DNA from: Gordionus sp. m RMFG-2023 | Lineage: Eukaryota > Nematomorpha > Gordioida > Chordodea > Parachordodidae | Direction of reading: 5' to 3' | NCBI RefSeq assembly: GCF_954871325.1 | Contig: NC_088775.1 | Location: 60,179,561 to 60,243,560 of the forward strand | DNA: 64,000 nucleotides | Part shown: piece by piece, positions 23,501-34,818 of the stretch | How the letters are laid out: each line of letters starts with the position of its first letter | Numbering within the stretch: the first letter of the stretch is position 1 | Notes under the pieces: generated by a model | What the model was told of the DNA's origin: nothing | The model's database searches: none | Seen by the model: only the letters and a program-made list of their open reading frames with translations | Program-made: the position numbers and the translations under genes

Positions 23501-23862
23501 TTAAAAAAAATATCAATCAAAAAATATATTTAAAAAAATAATAAAACACAAAAAATAAAAAAAATATTTAGTCAAAAAATATATCAAGAAAAAATTTACC
23601 TGAAAAATAAATACATAAAAAACCATTATAATAAAAACATAAAAAACCATTATAATAAAAAATATCAATCAAAAAATATATAAAAAATTAATATAACAAA
23701 TTAAAATATATTATAATATATTTCAATATATTTAAAAAAAAATATCAATCAAATAATATATTTAAAAAACATATTATTATATCTAAAAAAATAATATAAA
23801 TTATCAAATAAAATTTTAATCTTAAAAAAATTATTAATAATAAAAACAAAATTGCCGCTAAC

Positions 23863-26260
23863 ATATATATATATATGGTGAATTCCATATCAAATCAACA
23901 AAAAGAGGTCGATTTTTAGCCCGACCCCCTTCAATTTTTCTTAAATTTTATATACTGGTAGTATATACTATAACTAAGAAAAAAAATGAAATTTTACCAT
24001 CCAACACTGTTTACCCGCTAAGATATGGCCGTTTAAAGCGCGGAAAAATGGTACGTTTTTGATAAAATACACCTCATTTTTTTCAAATATCTCGAGAAAT
24101 AATTATGTTAGAAAAATAATTTAAATTTTATTTTGTAGCTTAATCAAGTCTTTAAAATGACATAAAAATAAATATAATGGACATTTTATTAATATCGAAA
24201 AACAGATGTGTAAAACCGGAAATGGCCATAGAAAAAAAGGTATTTTTTCAAAATTTTTTTTCTGTAGATAGATATCACACTGCTTTATATTTGTACAAAA
24301 TCCTAGACTGGGATGAACATAGGTTTAGGAGTTATCACTCTTTAATGGCTAAAATTGAACAAATTTTACATTTAATATCATCATATTTTAATTTAAAGAA
24401 TAGTTATGAAATAATGTTAATTTAAAATTTATGTTTAAATGATAGGCCCTTACTTTTTTTTATCTTTATAAAAAAAATTTGAGAGGTGGCTGGGATAATG
24501 AGCTGTTTAAAACTTTAGTTAAATTTTATCTCGAAAATAAAATTACTTGACAAAATAATTTTAAATATTTATTTACCAAAACTAAAATTCAACAATAAAT
24601 TTTCCCCCATATATTCAAAATTTTGACGAGAATTCTATAGATTATGAAACATTCAAACAATGGATAGCAGTTGATCGAACTACCCTCGAAACACTGACAA
24701 AATCCGCTGACGAATTTGTAGATTATTTAATTGAATAATTAAACAATTTAATTCCTCATTTGTTTATAGCTTCACGATAATCATTAATTCAAAAACTTTT
24801 TAAAATTCAATTTAAATGTTGGCGAATGCTTAGTTATTGCAGACTTTTCAGAAAAATATGCATTTGTAGTGCAGAACCATGCACAAGGATTTAAGCAGAC
24901 CAATAATCAAGCCACTATCAACTATTTTATAATTTATTACCGTGAGAACAACATAATATAACATGTAAATTTAGTGGTTATATCAGATTGTTTAAAGCAC
25001 AACGCATGTGCATTTTATTTATTTTAAAAATTGATCGTATTCTTGAAGGAAAGATTTAATAGAGTGGCTAAAATTTATTATTTTTCTGATGGAGCAGTTA
25101 ACCAATATAAAAATAAAAGATTTCATTAATCTCTACAATCATGAAAATGATTTTGGGATAAGGCTGAGTGACATTTTTTTAAACCGCACAAGGTAAAAGT
25201 CCATGCGACATTTTGGGGGCCGTTACTAAACGGTTAGCAGCTCGAGCAAGCTTGCAACGTCCATATGAACATCACAAATTGACAACAATAGATTTATTTA
25301 ACTATGCAAGAAATAATATCTATGGGGTAAATTATATATTTGTGAGCAATAATGAATATATCAACATAGAAAGTCATCTTGAAAGCAGATTTTTGAGATC
25401 AAAGAGAATTTCTGGAACACAAAGTTCCTAGCTTTTATTCCCCTAGACGAAAACTAAAGTCATAATTTTTTAAAATTCCTTGGATGATTATAATATATGA
25501 TATATTTTAATTATAAATTTTTGATTGTATTATATATGTAATGAAATTTGAGGCAAATAAAGTTATAAATATGTTTAGAATTATTTTGTCAAGTAACTTC
25601 GAGACAAAATTTAAATAAAGTGTTAAACAAAGCTCATTATTCCAGCCACTTCTCAAAAATTTCGATAAAGATAAAAAAAAGTAAGGGCCTGTCATATAGA
25701 CATATTTTTTAAATTAACATTATTTCATAATTATTCATTAAATTAAAATATTATGATATTAATGTTAAATTTATTCAATTTTAGCCATATAAAGAGTGAT
25801 AACTCTTAAACCCATGTTCATCCCAGTCTATGTACAAATATAAAGCAGTGTGATATCTATCTACAGAAAAAAAAATTTGAAAAAAAAAATACCTTTTTTT
25901 CTATGGCCATTTCCGGTTTTACACATCCGGTTTTCGATATTAATAAAATGTCTATCATATTTATTTTTATATCATTTTAAAGAACTTTTATTAAGCTACA
26001 AAATAAAATTTAAATAATTTTTCTAACTTAATTATTTCTCGAGATATTTGAAAATAAATGAGGTGCATTTTGTCAAAAATGTACCATTTCCCGCGCTTTA
26101 AACGGCCATATCTTAGCGGGTTAACAGTGTTGGAAGGTAAAATTTCATTTTCTTTCTTAGTTATAGTATATACTACCAGTATACAAAATTTAAGAAAAAT
26201 TGAAAGGGGGTCGGGTTGAAACCTTGGTTGATTTGATATGGAATTAACCATATATATACG
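23863..26260 (+). mobile_element. Element C, second copy
   Basis: Duplicate of 14,912-17,309. It includes the same decayed transposase-like gene (24,611-25,431) with the same disabling changes, which shows the gene was already dead when the region was duplicated. Confidence 0.65.
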
Positions 26261-26783
26261 ACATATGTCGTATTGGGATATGGAATCATGTGGAATTCGG
26301 AATCCCCACGTTTTATTCGGCATCTTTTTCTTAAAATATTTTTTTTTAAAATATTTAAAAAATATTCCAAATCCCCATGAAAAAAAAATAAAATGATATA
26401 ATTACTTTTTCTTCTCTTTTTTTTGCAGCTGTCACCATATAATAAAAAGGCCAAAATAAGGGATTTAAAAAGAGAATTTAAAAAAGTAAATAGTATAAAA
26501 CTAAGGCATATAATGAATGAAAAGGGGTGAGGTTAAGACTTTTTTGTTAAATATTAAAAAATATATTTACAAAAGCAACAATTATTCAATGCAATATGGA
26601 CATTTAAGCAGGGACCTGAATTATTTATAAAGGTTCAGTTTGGTTACGGTTCAGTATATAAAAAATTATAATGGTTTATTTTTCTGGATGTAATATTGAG
26701 TTAGCCGTTTTTAAAAATCCACTATGAATAAGGAAAAATACTATGTATCTTTAGGTTGAGCCAAATAAGGTCAGACTCATTTA

Positions 26784-27075
26784 GGCTGCATTCATAGTGG
26801 AGACGGATCCGTTTTTATATCCGTTCCGTCAAAAGTCAAACTCATTAAAAATGATACAAAAAATGTTCATAGACTATAAAAAAATTGTAAGTAACGTTAT
26901 AACGCTCTATAAGATTTGCAGGATCAAAAAGTCAAAATGTTTTGACTTCAAAATTTGCCGGAAGACGGAAGGTATCGGAACGGACGCACTATGAACATAT
27001 ATATCATTTTTAATGAGATTGACTTTTGACGGAACGGATGTAAAAATCGGATCCGTCTCCACTATGAATGAAGCC
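26784..27075. mobile_element. 292-bp Harbinger-like MITE, second copy
   Basis: Same as 17,833-18,124, including the TTA flanks. It was carried along by the tandem duplication and is not an independent insertion. Confidence 0.85.
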
Positions 27076-27298
27076 TTAGAGATTGTTAAAACTAAATTAT
27101 TTATAACAACGAACAAATTTTAAGTTGAGATTATCAAAATGTTCCAATATATATTTTTATTTAGTAATTTTATATATTTTTACATATTTTTATATAGTTT
27201 TAATATTTTAGTGTTTTTTCATTTTTTAAAAATTATACCAATATCAATATTATCAAAATAAAATTTTAAAAAATAAAACAAATAACAATGGCAATATT

Positions 27299-27448
27299 TT
27301 GAAGTTTTGGAAGCAGGAAAATTTATTTCCTTTTTTGAGAAAATTAGAGAGTAAAATTTTGTCAGCCCTGGCACATTCGGCTTCTAGTGAAAGGTTATTT
27401 TCTGTAGCCAATCGCCTATTAGAGGAAAGGCGTACACATTTGAAATAA
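27299..27448 (+). pseudogene. hAT dimerisation-domain fragment, second copy
   Basis: Duplicate of 18,348-18,497 with the same 49 codons (SASSERLFSVANRLLEERRT). Confidence 0.8.
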
Positions 27449-29005
27449 AAAAAATTGACATTCTTCTTTTTCTATGTAAAAATTTGGATTTATAATATGT
27501 ATTTATTTTTTGTTGTTATGGATTATGGAATTTAAGAAATAAATAGAATAAATTCAAAAAAGTGTAAAAAATTATAGCATTAAAGTTTTGAAAAATTTAA
27601 AAACACCGTGAATTTTCGGGCGTGAAACAAAATATTGCCTTTCGTGAGCGAAAATTTTTTAGTGGTAAGCGTGAATGGTCGTGAATATTTTCATTGCCAT
27701 ATTTTATTTATTACATTTAATTTATATTAAAACCATTTTTTCGTATTTAATGATTTAAAGCATAAAGTAATACATATTAAATATCTCTAAAAAATAAAAT
27801 TTTCTGGTGCCAGCCAGGCGGCAAAAAAATATAATTTAATTGTTTTTTAAAAAAAAGATTCCAAATCCCCTTAAATATTTTTTTTAAAAAAAATTTATTT
27901 TTGTTATAAATATCTGAATCATAACCGTAACCGAACCGATATAATTATTTTTTGAAGGAGTAAAAAGAACCTTTATAAAAAACGGTTAAACCGGTTCAGT
28001 TTTTATATTTTAGAAATGGAAATAATTTGAATATCCAGAATTATATAAACGTGCTCTTATAGTACTGGCGGTTCCCGCAACACAAGTTTCTGTAGTTATC
28101 GTCACAACGAACAAAAAGGAATTCATTTATACTTGAAAATATATTGCTTATAAGTTCCAATAATATATTTAAAAATGAGTTATTTTGAATCTTATATATT
28201 TTTTTATATATAATTCATATATGCTTATAATATAAATAAATTAGAAGATGGTGTTGCTTCAATAAAAAAAAAATTCTAACCGTAATAAACCTTTATAATT
28301 AGCTGACCCGAACCGAACCTTTATATAAATTTCTTCTCAAGAACAGTAACCAAAACGTAACCATTATAATTTTTTATATACTGAACCGTTATAAATAACG
28401 GTTCGGGTCCCTGCTTAAATGTTCAACGAAATGCCATATTGCATTGAATAATTATTGCAATAATTCGGATTTTTTATAAATATATTTTTTAAAATAAAAG
28501 TCTTAACCTCATACCTTTTCATTCATTATATGCCTTAATTTTATACTATTTACTTTTTTTTAAATTCTCTTTTTAAATCCCTTATTTTGGCATTTTAATT
28601 AAATGGTGCCAGCTGCAAAAAAAGAGAAAAAAAAGTAATATATTTTATATTTTTTAAAACAAAAATGTCTTAACCTCATATCTTTTCATTTATTATATGC
28701 CAATTTTATATTATTTACTTTTAAATTCCTTATTTTGGCCTTTTAATTATATGGTGCCAGCCGCAAAAAAAGAGAAGAAAAAAATAAAAAGTAATTATAT
28801 TTTTTTTTCATGGGGATTCGGAATATTTTTTAAATATTTTTAAAAAAAATATTTTAAAAAAAAGATCCCGAATAAAACGTGGGGATTCAACTTGAATCCC
28901 CGCGTTGGGATTCCGAATCCCACATGATTCCATATCCCATTACGACATATGCACTCATTTTGAGGCAAGAAGTGTAAAGGAACAAATATTAAATAGTTTA
29001 GAAAT

Positions 29006-29258
29006 TGTGATTAATTACCTATAGTTGTTTATAATTGGTCATTTTCATTATATTATATTTGAAGGTAGTTAAAATTAGTGAAATTGAAAATAAAAAATAT
29101 AAGAAAAAGAAAAGTTTTTAGGATTGATATGTAAATTTAAATTATAACATCGTGATTGTATTTTTTATATTATTAAAGTTTTTCTTTTTGATAACAAAAT
29201 TTATTAATTCTTTTTTGTAATAAAATTTATAAATATCCTGCTATTTCTTATTATTACA
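29006..29258 (+). repeat. Left LTR of the 29.0-32.1 kb element
   Basis: Begins TGTGATTAATTACC and ends TTATTATTACA. It is alignable in blocks to 31,744-32,119, which is the longer partner. Divergence is high by eye, so the insertion is old. Confidence 0.75.
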
Positions 29259-29268
29259 GTGGTATCAT

Positions 29269-30430
29269 TTAGCGCGTACGCAGCACCCCCCCCCCAAGCC
29301 AAAAAATGCAGATGCCGGATATATTTTTCAAAAATATTATTGTTTATATTAATTTATTTTATAATATTTATTCCTATCTCTTTCTTTTTAAATATATATT
29401 TAATACATTTATTTATCATTCATTTAATTTTATCAATTAATTTAGATTTCAAGTTTTCCTTGGCGTAATATTGTCTATTATTTTCTAATTTCTAGTGGCG
29501 TAATATTTACCTGTTTCAAATTTTTAATCAAATAATAATTATGTGCATAAGAAATTTTTTTAAACATATTGATGTGATGAAAATCCTAGTCATCTTACAA
29601 AAAAGTACAAATAATTTTATAACATTTTATAATTAGCCTAGAAGAAAGACATATACTTCTTAAAAAGGTATTAAAGATACCTATGATAAATATTTTATTT
29701 AATAATAGATTTATATTCCACCCCTCAATTTTCAATATCCACAAACTTTATGTGCTAATCGAAAGTTAAAACTTCAAAACCGCTATTTTACTAAATGGTT
29801 ATGGCTAGCATACTCTACCCGAAACAATGGAGCTTATTATAAGATATATGTCCTGTTTGGCCCAAGATATGCTGGAAGAAATTTACTCCATTCAACAAGT
29901 ATAAAGATGCTGGAGAAATCTTTGACAATCATCAAAAAACAAATTATCACAAAAGCTGTGAATGATGATTTCGTCAAATTAATTCAAAGTGAGGAAATAA
30001 TTTCCATTTCATCACATATTGACAAAAGAAGGATTAAAATAGCAAAAGAAAATAAATGAAAAATCAGACTAACTATTGAGGCTATTCTATATTGTGGATT
30101 GCAGGGCCTAGCATTACGCGGTCACTTGGATTCAGGAAGCTTGAATTTCAATAATAATGATAATGAAGGTAATTTTAGTGGTCTTGTAAAATTTAAAGCA
30201 TTAGGGGATTCTGCATTAATGGAATACCCAAGCGACAAAATATAAACAGAATTATTTCTGAAACTCCTTGTCCAACAAGGAAGAAATTGCAAAAAGCTTG
30301 TCCAACGAGATGGAGTCTTTGCCATCAAGCAGTAACAGCTTTTATGGAGTTAGAAGAGTCGATTATTAATGCTCTTACTGAAATATCACAATGGCCTGAA
30401 AGAGCTATTTCATCAGAAGCAAACAAAATG
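29269..30430 (+). pseudogene. hAT fragment (GCGTACGCAG family) inserted in the LTR element
   Basis: It starts with a GCGTACGCAGC terminus followed by a C-run, matching the ends of the elements at 52,958-55,732 and 57,371-59,460. Downstream are KYKDAGEIFDNHQKTNYHKSC (zf-TTF-like), GLQGLALRGH, SLNFNNNDNEGNF and, after an internal deletion, KKLQKACPTRWSL and ALTEISQWPERAISSEANK. Several stops and frame changes occur. The right half of the transposase and the far terminus are missing, and at about 30,430 the sequence passes into another hAT family. Confidence 0.75.
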
Positions 30431-30439
30431 TAACGAATT

Positions 30440-31362
30440 GTGTTAAAGATTTAATGTAGAATTAAATGAAACGGACGATGATATCGTATGTGCAGTGAGG
30501 AGTCAAATGAAGAAGATGGAATATTACAATATGATAATAACTCATAGTGTGATAATAAACGTAACAAGTGTTTAATATGCTTGTATGAAATTCTTAAAAT
30601 ATACAATATGCACACAGTGCATACACAAATTTATTTGGCATTTGAATACATTTTAACTTTGTCATTTACGCAGGTTAATTGCGAGAGAACATTTAGTAAA
30701 TTTATAATTATAAAAAATAGAGTAATAAAGACCAAGGAAAATTAGAAGCGTTTTTAATGATTTGTTTTGAGCCTTTTTTAAAACGGCTAAATATTTTAGC
30801 CAGAATATTGCTTAAGCCTGGAGATTTCGATAATATATGTCTAGACCTTTGTTCCTTCTATGAGCAAAATTTTCAGACTTGCGTAATATTTGGATTAAGT
30901 AAGCCGTTTTTAAAAATTGGTTCAAAACGAGCCGTTTAACAACACTACTATTAACGCAGATTGAACTAGAAGTTGTTTATTTGCGCAAAGGTTCGAAGTT
31001 AATGAGAGATTTATTAACATAAAAATTATATATTATCATAATTCTTTTATTTAAATCTTATTTATATCTATTTACAATATGATCGGTGCCTGATTTTATA
31101 AGTGCAGCAATTTTATTCTCTGAGCAATATTGTATAATTGCAATAATTTTATATGTGTAATTGATTTTATATATTGAGTATGTATTATTTTATATTTAAC
31201 ATGTGATGTATGATTTGATTTTATAGTGCAATATCGTTGTAAATCTATTATAAAATATATGTGTGCAATAAATATTATTTAATATGTACAATGAATATGA
31301 TTATAGAGTCTTCTTTATTATAAATGTAAATCGTTTAAATTTATTTTCAAAAATAAGAAGTA
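30440..31362 (+). pseudogene. hAT fragment, same family as 38,596-41,305
   Basis: Alignable to 40,115-40,910: KCLICLYEILKIYN, then a hAT dimerisation remnant (QVNCERTFSKFIIIKN), the LEAFLMI end and a shared 3' non-coding part (CAATATGATCGGTGCCTGAT, CATGTGATGTATGATTTG). Both ends of the element are missing. A MITE interrupts it at about 30,761-30,947. Confidence 0.75.
30761..30947. mobile_element. MITE (AACGGCTCGTTTTGAGCC family) nested in the hAT fragment
   Basis: Carries TTGTTTTGAGCCTTTTTTAA on the left and TTCAAAACGAGCCGTTTAAC on the right. It splits the hAT sequence that is continuous at 40,410-40,450. Its interior (GTCTAGACCTTTG, TTCTATGAGCAAAATTTTCA) matches 36,786-37,001. Confidence 0.75.
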
Positions 31363-31459
31363 AATTCGAATAAACCAGATAGAGTAAATTAATTTTATTT
31401 TTAGATGGATTGTATATTAGAGTATGTTATTATATGAGAATGGAGATCAGAGCTATTGT

Positions 31460-31700
31460 TGTTTGACCTTGATTAGACATTGTTTAAATGCAGCAAGAGA
31501 AGAAGCAAGGACGATATTATGAGAAGTCTTGAAAGATCTACAAGAGCAAAAAGACAGTGGGGAATACATACCATACCAACACGAATGGTGGGTGTGTGGG
31601 GGAAACCACCTAATTAGATATTGTAGAGAACACGTTCTCACGGGAAACAAAGAATCGTTAATGGTTGAACAAAACGAAGTACCTTGATGAGTCAATATGA
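31460..31700 (+). pseudogene. Zinc-knuckle-like gag trace of the LTR element
   Basis: A short coding trace with a Cys/His cluster (WWVCGGNHLIRYC) ends shortly before the purine tract and right LTR. It resembles the piece at 45,148-45,366 in the 44.6-48.6 kb element (CWSCGGIHKLRFC). It is broken and no other LTR-element protein is recognisable here. Confidence 0.55.
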
Positions 31701-31743
31701 AACGAATACTGCCTATTGTGATTAACAATATTAAGGGAAAGGG

Positions 31744-32119
31744 TGTCGTGATTAAAATTACCTGTGGTTGTTTTATAATTGACAAAATGTAAATTGGTCA
31801 ATTATCATTTTCATTATATTATATTTAAAGGATTTTTTATAGTATGGAAATTTAATTGTTAACGTTAATGAAATTGAAAATGTACAAAAATAAGAAAAAG
31901 AAAAGATTTTCGAATTGATATGTAAATTTAAATTATATAAAACATCGTGATTCTATTTTTCTATATTATTATTTAAGTTTTTCGTTTTTGAAAACAAAAT
32001 TTAATTAATTAGTTTTTTGTAATAAAATTTAAAAGACTTAATTTTCTGTTTTAAATAAAAATTAATTAAATTAAATTTACTCTTCATATTCTCTCCTGCT
32101 ATCATTTCTTATTATTACA
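31744..32119 (+). repeat. Right LTR of the 29.0-32.1 kb element
   Basis: Begins TGTCGTGATTAAAATTACC directly after the purine tract and ends TTATTATTACA just before the GAAAT flank. Confidence 0.75.
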
Positions 32120-32124
32120 GAAAT

Positions 32125-32699
32125 AATTACTTTGCTATTGCTCTAATGTATACTAATGATAAGGGTAGACAGAATAATTCTATTTAAGCCAATGGCTTAT
32201 GTAAAATTTATAAATAAATTCAAAAAATATACAGGATAATTTTATAAATATCAGTGTCTAAAGATTATTATATAATAATTTCAATTACAAAATCCTTGGT
32301 TATTATCAAATATATTAGATTGTGTTGAACAATATCTTGCAAAGTTAGTATTAATAACTCAATGCCAAACCAGGTGAGAAATGTTTAGTAAAATTATTTC
32401 TATATTAAATAATATCTTAAATCTTGAGTAATGGAGATCATAAGATGGAATTTTGTTGGTCTTAATATAGAAATGAAACCTTTAATTAGTTATTAAGTAT
32501 CTTCAGCTTCTAAAGAAAAATGTTTACCTCTTTTGGCCTTGTCCAATCCAAATTAGGAAACAGGTTTGAACTAGAAAAGGCTTGAAAATTAGTTTTTCTT
32601 TTAAATATATAATAATAAAACAATCTTTTTAATTTTCATTGTTTAAATCATTCATAAGAAAATATTAGTTAGATATATTTGAGTAATGTTTGTTAGTGT
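32125..32699. other. No gene or repeat recognised
   Basis: AT-rich sequence between the old LTR element and the hAT-like element. No coding frame, no inverted termini and no matches to other parts of the window were noticed. It may be intron or intergenic DNA of the dehydrogenase locus. Confidence 0.4.
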
Positions 32700-34233
32700 T
32701 AGGCCCGATTCTAGCTTCACCCATTAGAGGGGCAGATATTTATTAAAATACAAAATGATTTTATGTAAAAAATGGCACATATAAAATATGCAAAAAATGT
32801 AATAATAATCAAGTATGTTTATAAAATTAGAAGGAAATAAAAATTGACTTATAGCTAAATATAAATAAGTTGATTAATGATTTTACAAATGTAATAACAT
32901 TGATATAGTTTAATTTTGTTTGTATAATACTTGTTAAGTTTGATTATAAAATATATGTAATTAAGAAAATATTTATAACTATATTAATTGATATTATGAT
33001 CAATGATTGAGCAGTGTAAAACTAATAAAAATAAAGTATTAACAATATAATCTTGGTTGAGATCTATTTTTAAATGTCTTAAAATCATTTTCATAGTTAA
33101 TGGTTTGAGTATGTTTTTTTCTTGTCTTAGAAAGCCAAGTTAACCTTTCTTATATAACTACTCGAACATTTATCTAATTTAATAATGCTCTTTAATGATT
33201 AAAAAGTTGACTTACAACTTGATGTGATGATCTAAATAATGCTTATTTGAAAAACATTTGGAAATGCATTTATATATGGGTATACAAATTTGACAAAATA
33301 TGTGCAACACAATCTTTATAACTTTATAAACCTTTAACAAATAATTATTTAACAACCTCATTTTCATCTACTTTGTTTTTCAAAAAGGTTTAATTTATTC
33401 ATGTGCAGAAAATTGAAATGGCATCTTGATTTAAATTCTTTTTTTCAAATTGTTTATTAGTTTATACAAAAAAATCTTTTGGTCTTAGGATTCTCTTCTT
33501 CTATGTACTCTAAATTTATCCTGCTTTTTTAAGGTACCTTTTTCATGAACTTTCTTACAGTTGATAAAACTCATTTTATTATAGGTTGATTCACCATTAT
33601 TTGTTATAGATTCTACAAAGAAAGTAGAAAAATGTATCAGCTTCAATTAATTTTCTAACATATTGGTATGTATAAAACATTAAGGAAAATTTTCTTCCAT
33701 TAGTAGCAGTCTTTCTGAGTTATATTTGCCTATTTGGTAATATCTGATTTGGATCAGTTGGTTCTAAAAAATATTTGAAATAAGAATAATTAAAGGATCT
33801 AACCTTTTTTTTGTTTTTGGAAGCTCAGTCTCATTTCCGTATTCAGAATCTTGGTACCTTTATCATTTTCATCATCATCCACCAAATTAACTACATTTAC
33901 TTATTAGGTATTTCTGATAGTATTGTTTAAAAGCCTCAGGTAGGTTTATTAAAATGGCCCTATTAAAATCCTAGAGATTTTGCTCATAGATGGCAGCAAG
34001 ATTTGGTCCTCTATTTGTAAAATTTAGAGGCTTAAATAATATATTTTGATTAAAATCTTAATTGGACCATTTTTAAAAATCAGCCCAAACCATGAATATT
34101 TTTTTTAAACTGATAGTGGTTGAACAGCAGTTGCTCTCCTATTACATTCTTATTTTTAGAAAATTTATCCGAAAAATATTTTCGAGGAATATTTTGAGTG
34201 AGGGGGGATGGGAATAGGCCTAGAATTGGACTG
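32700..34233. mobile_element. 1.5-kb non-autonomous hAT-like element with 8-bp TSD
   Basis: The direct repeat GTTAGTGT stands at 32,692-32,699 and 34,234-34,241. The inner ends are TAGGCCCGATTCTAG on the left and CAGTCCAATTCTAGGCC (reverse complement) on the right, an imperfect terminal inverted repeat. An 8-bp target and CAG-like ends point to hAT. The interior has no coding frame; an old copy of the AACGGCTC MITE family lies at about 33,945-34,110. It sits 3' of the dehydrogenase exons in gene orientation. Confidence 0.65.
33945..34110. mobile_element. Old MITE copy (AACGGCTC family)
   Basis: Reverse-oriented match to the interior of the MITEs at 30,761 and 36,786: GAGATTTTGCTCATAGATGG, then TTTAGAGGCTTAAATAATAT and ATTTTTAAAAATCAGCCC. 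It has drifted strongly and its ends are unclear. Confidence 0.5.
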
Positions 34234-34535
34234 GTTAGTGTTAATTAAAAATATAAGATAAGATTAATTAATGTATAAAATTTAATATAATAATAATAAG
34301 CTTAGGAAATACCACTAAATAATTTATTAAACAGCTAAAATAAGTTTAAATAATATCAAAATGTATTTCAGTAAAAATTCAATAATTAACATATTTAATT
34401 GAAATAAAAATTTAATTTTATTCAATAATTTTTTTAAAAACTCAATTGATATAAATTAAATTGATTTTCATTTTGACCCTTGTTTACTATGTTCTTAATG
34501 GGTCAAATAATAAACACTTTTTGATATTTACTTAC

Positions 34536-34818
34536 TAAATTTTCTTTAATAAGTTGTTGAAATTTGAACATGATACTTTGTCTTTGCATCACAGTTGTTT
34601 TTGACCAAGTTTTAAAAGCATTTTGAGCACTTGCAACAGCATATTTCATTTCGTTTTCTGTGGAAATTGGAACTTTTGTTATCACATTATTATTAGACTT
34701 AGATCAAAATAAAAATAAACAAAACTTTGATTAAATTTACTGGATCATGAACATTCAGCCATTCCTCTGACTTTGAATCAAAAAATTTCCCATTAATGAA
34801 TAGCTGTGTTTTATTAGC
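34536..34818 (-). CDS. ALDH6A1: Methylmalonate/malonate-semialdehyde dehydrogenase, two internal exons
   Basis: The enzyme (mitochondrial, CoA-acylating, valine and thymine catabolism) turns methylmalonate semialdehyde into propionyl-CoA. Exon one is 34,741-34,818 (26 codons): AG acceptor, ANKTQLFINGKFFDSKSEEW, then LNVHDP and a GTAAAT donor. Exon two is 34,536-34,697 (54 codons): TAAG acceptor, SNNNVITKVPISTENEM, AFKTWSKTTVMQRQ, FKFQQLIKENL and a consensus GTAAGT donor. Joined in phase 0 they match the N-terminal NAD-binding start of ALDH6A1 (human FIGGKF...NPATNEV...LIKENL, from memory). No stops interrupt them. The intron is 43 bp. The first exon with the transit peptide and all catalytic exons (Cys loop) were not found in the window. 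Either the next intron exceeds 34 kb or this is a partial gene copy. Confidence 0.85.

Larger units (their letters stand above)
20592..28532 (+). repeat. Tandem duplication, second copy
   Basis: Counterpart of 11,641-19,581 at a constant offset of 8,951. It contains the right arm of palindrome B (to 23,196), AT repeats (to 23,862), element C (23,863-26,260) and element D (from 26,261). Unlike the first copy it runs on into the complete right arm of D and normal flanking sequence, so the source locus is probably this right-hand one. Confidence 0.9.
26261..28955. mobile_element. Element D, second copy, with complete right arm
   Basis: The left arm is 26,261-26,608. The right arm runs 28,414-28,955 and ends in CATATCCCATTACGACATATG, the complement of the left terminus. 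The right arm contains two successive versions of the inner arm block (CTTAACCTCAT...GGTGCCAGC at 28,500-28,620 and 28,676-28,770), a local duplication that the left arm lacks. The core (26,609-28,413) holds the same hAT relic and MITE as the first copy. Confidence 0.65.
29006..32119 (+). mobile_element. Old LTR retrotransposon, broken, with nested hAT pieces (TSD GAAAT)
   Basis: Direct repeats at 29,006-29,258 and 31,744-32,119 share many blocks (for example TTCATTATATTATATTT, GATATGTAAATTTAAATTAT and a CTTATTATTACA end). They have drifted and differ in length (253 against 376 bp). The 5-bp direct repeat GAAAT flanks the whole (29,001-29,005 and 32,120-32,124). A TGGTATCA primer-binding-like site follows the left LTR and a purine tract (AAGGGAAAGGG) precedes the right one. 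The only coding trace is a zinc-knuckle-like gag piece. The element looks old and is broken in many places, and hAT fragments and a MITE fill its interior. Confidence 0.75.

Noticed and set aside
31453-31785. 110-codon minus-strand frame
   Set aside because: It lies antisense to the gag-like trace and partly over the right LTR; no domain recognised.
32125-34535. Further ALDH6A1 exons downstream of the two found
   Set aside because: I looked on the minus strand for the conserved glycine-rich and catalytic Cys regions and for the expected start after IKENL, and found no convincing match.
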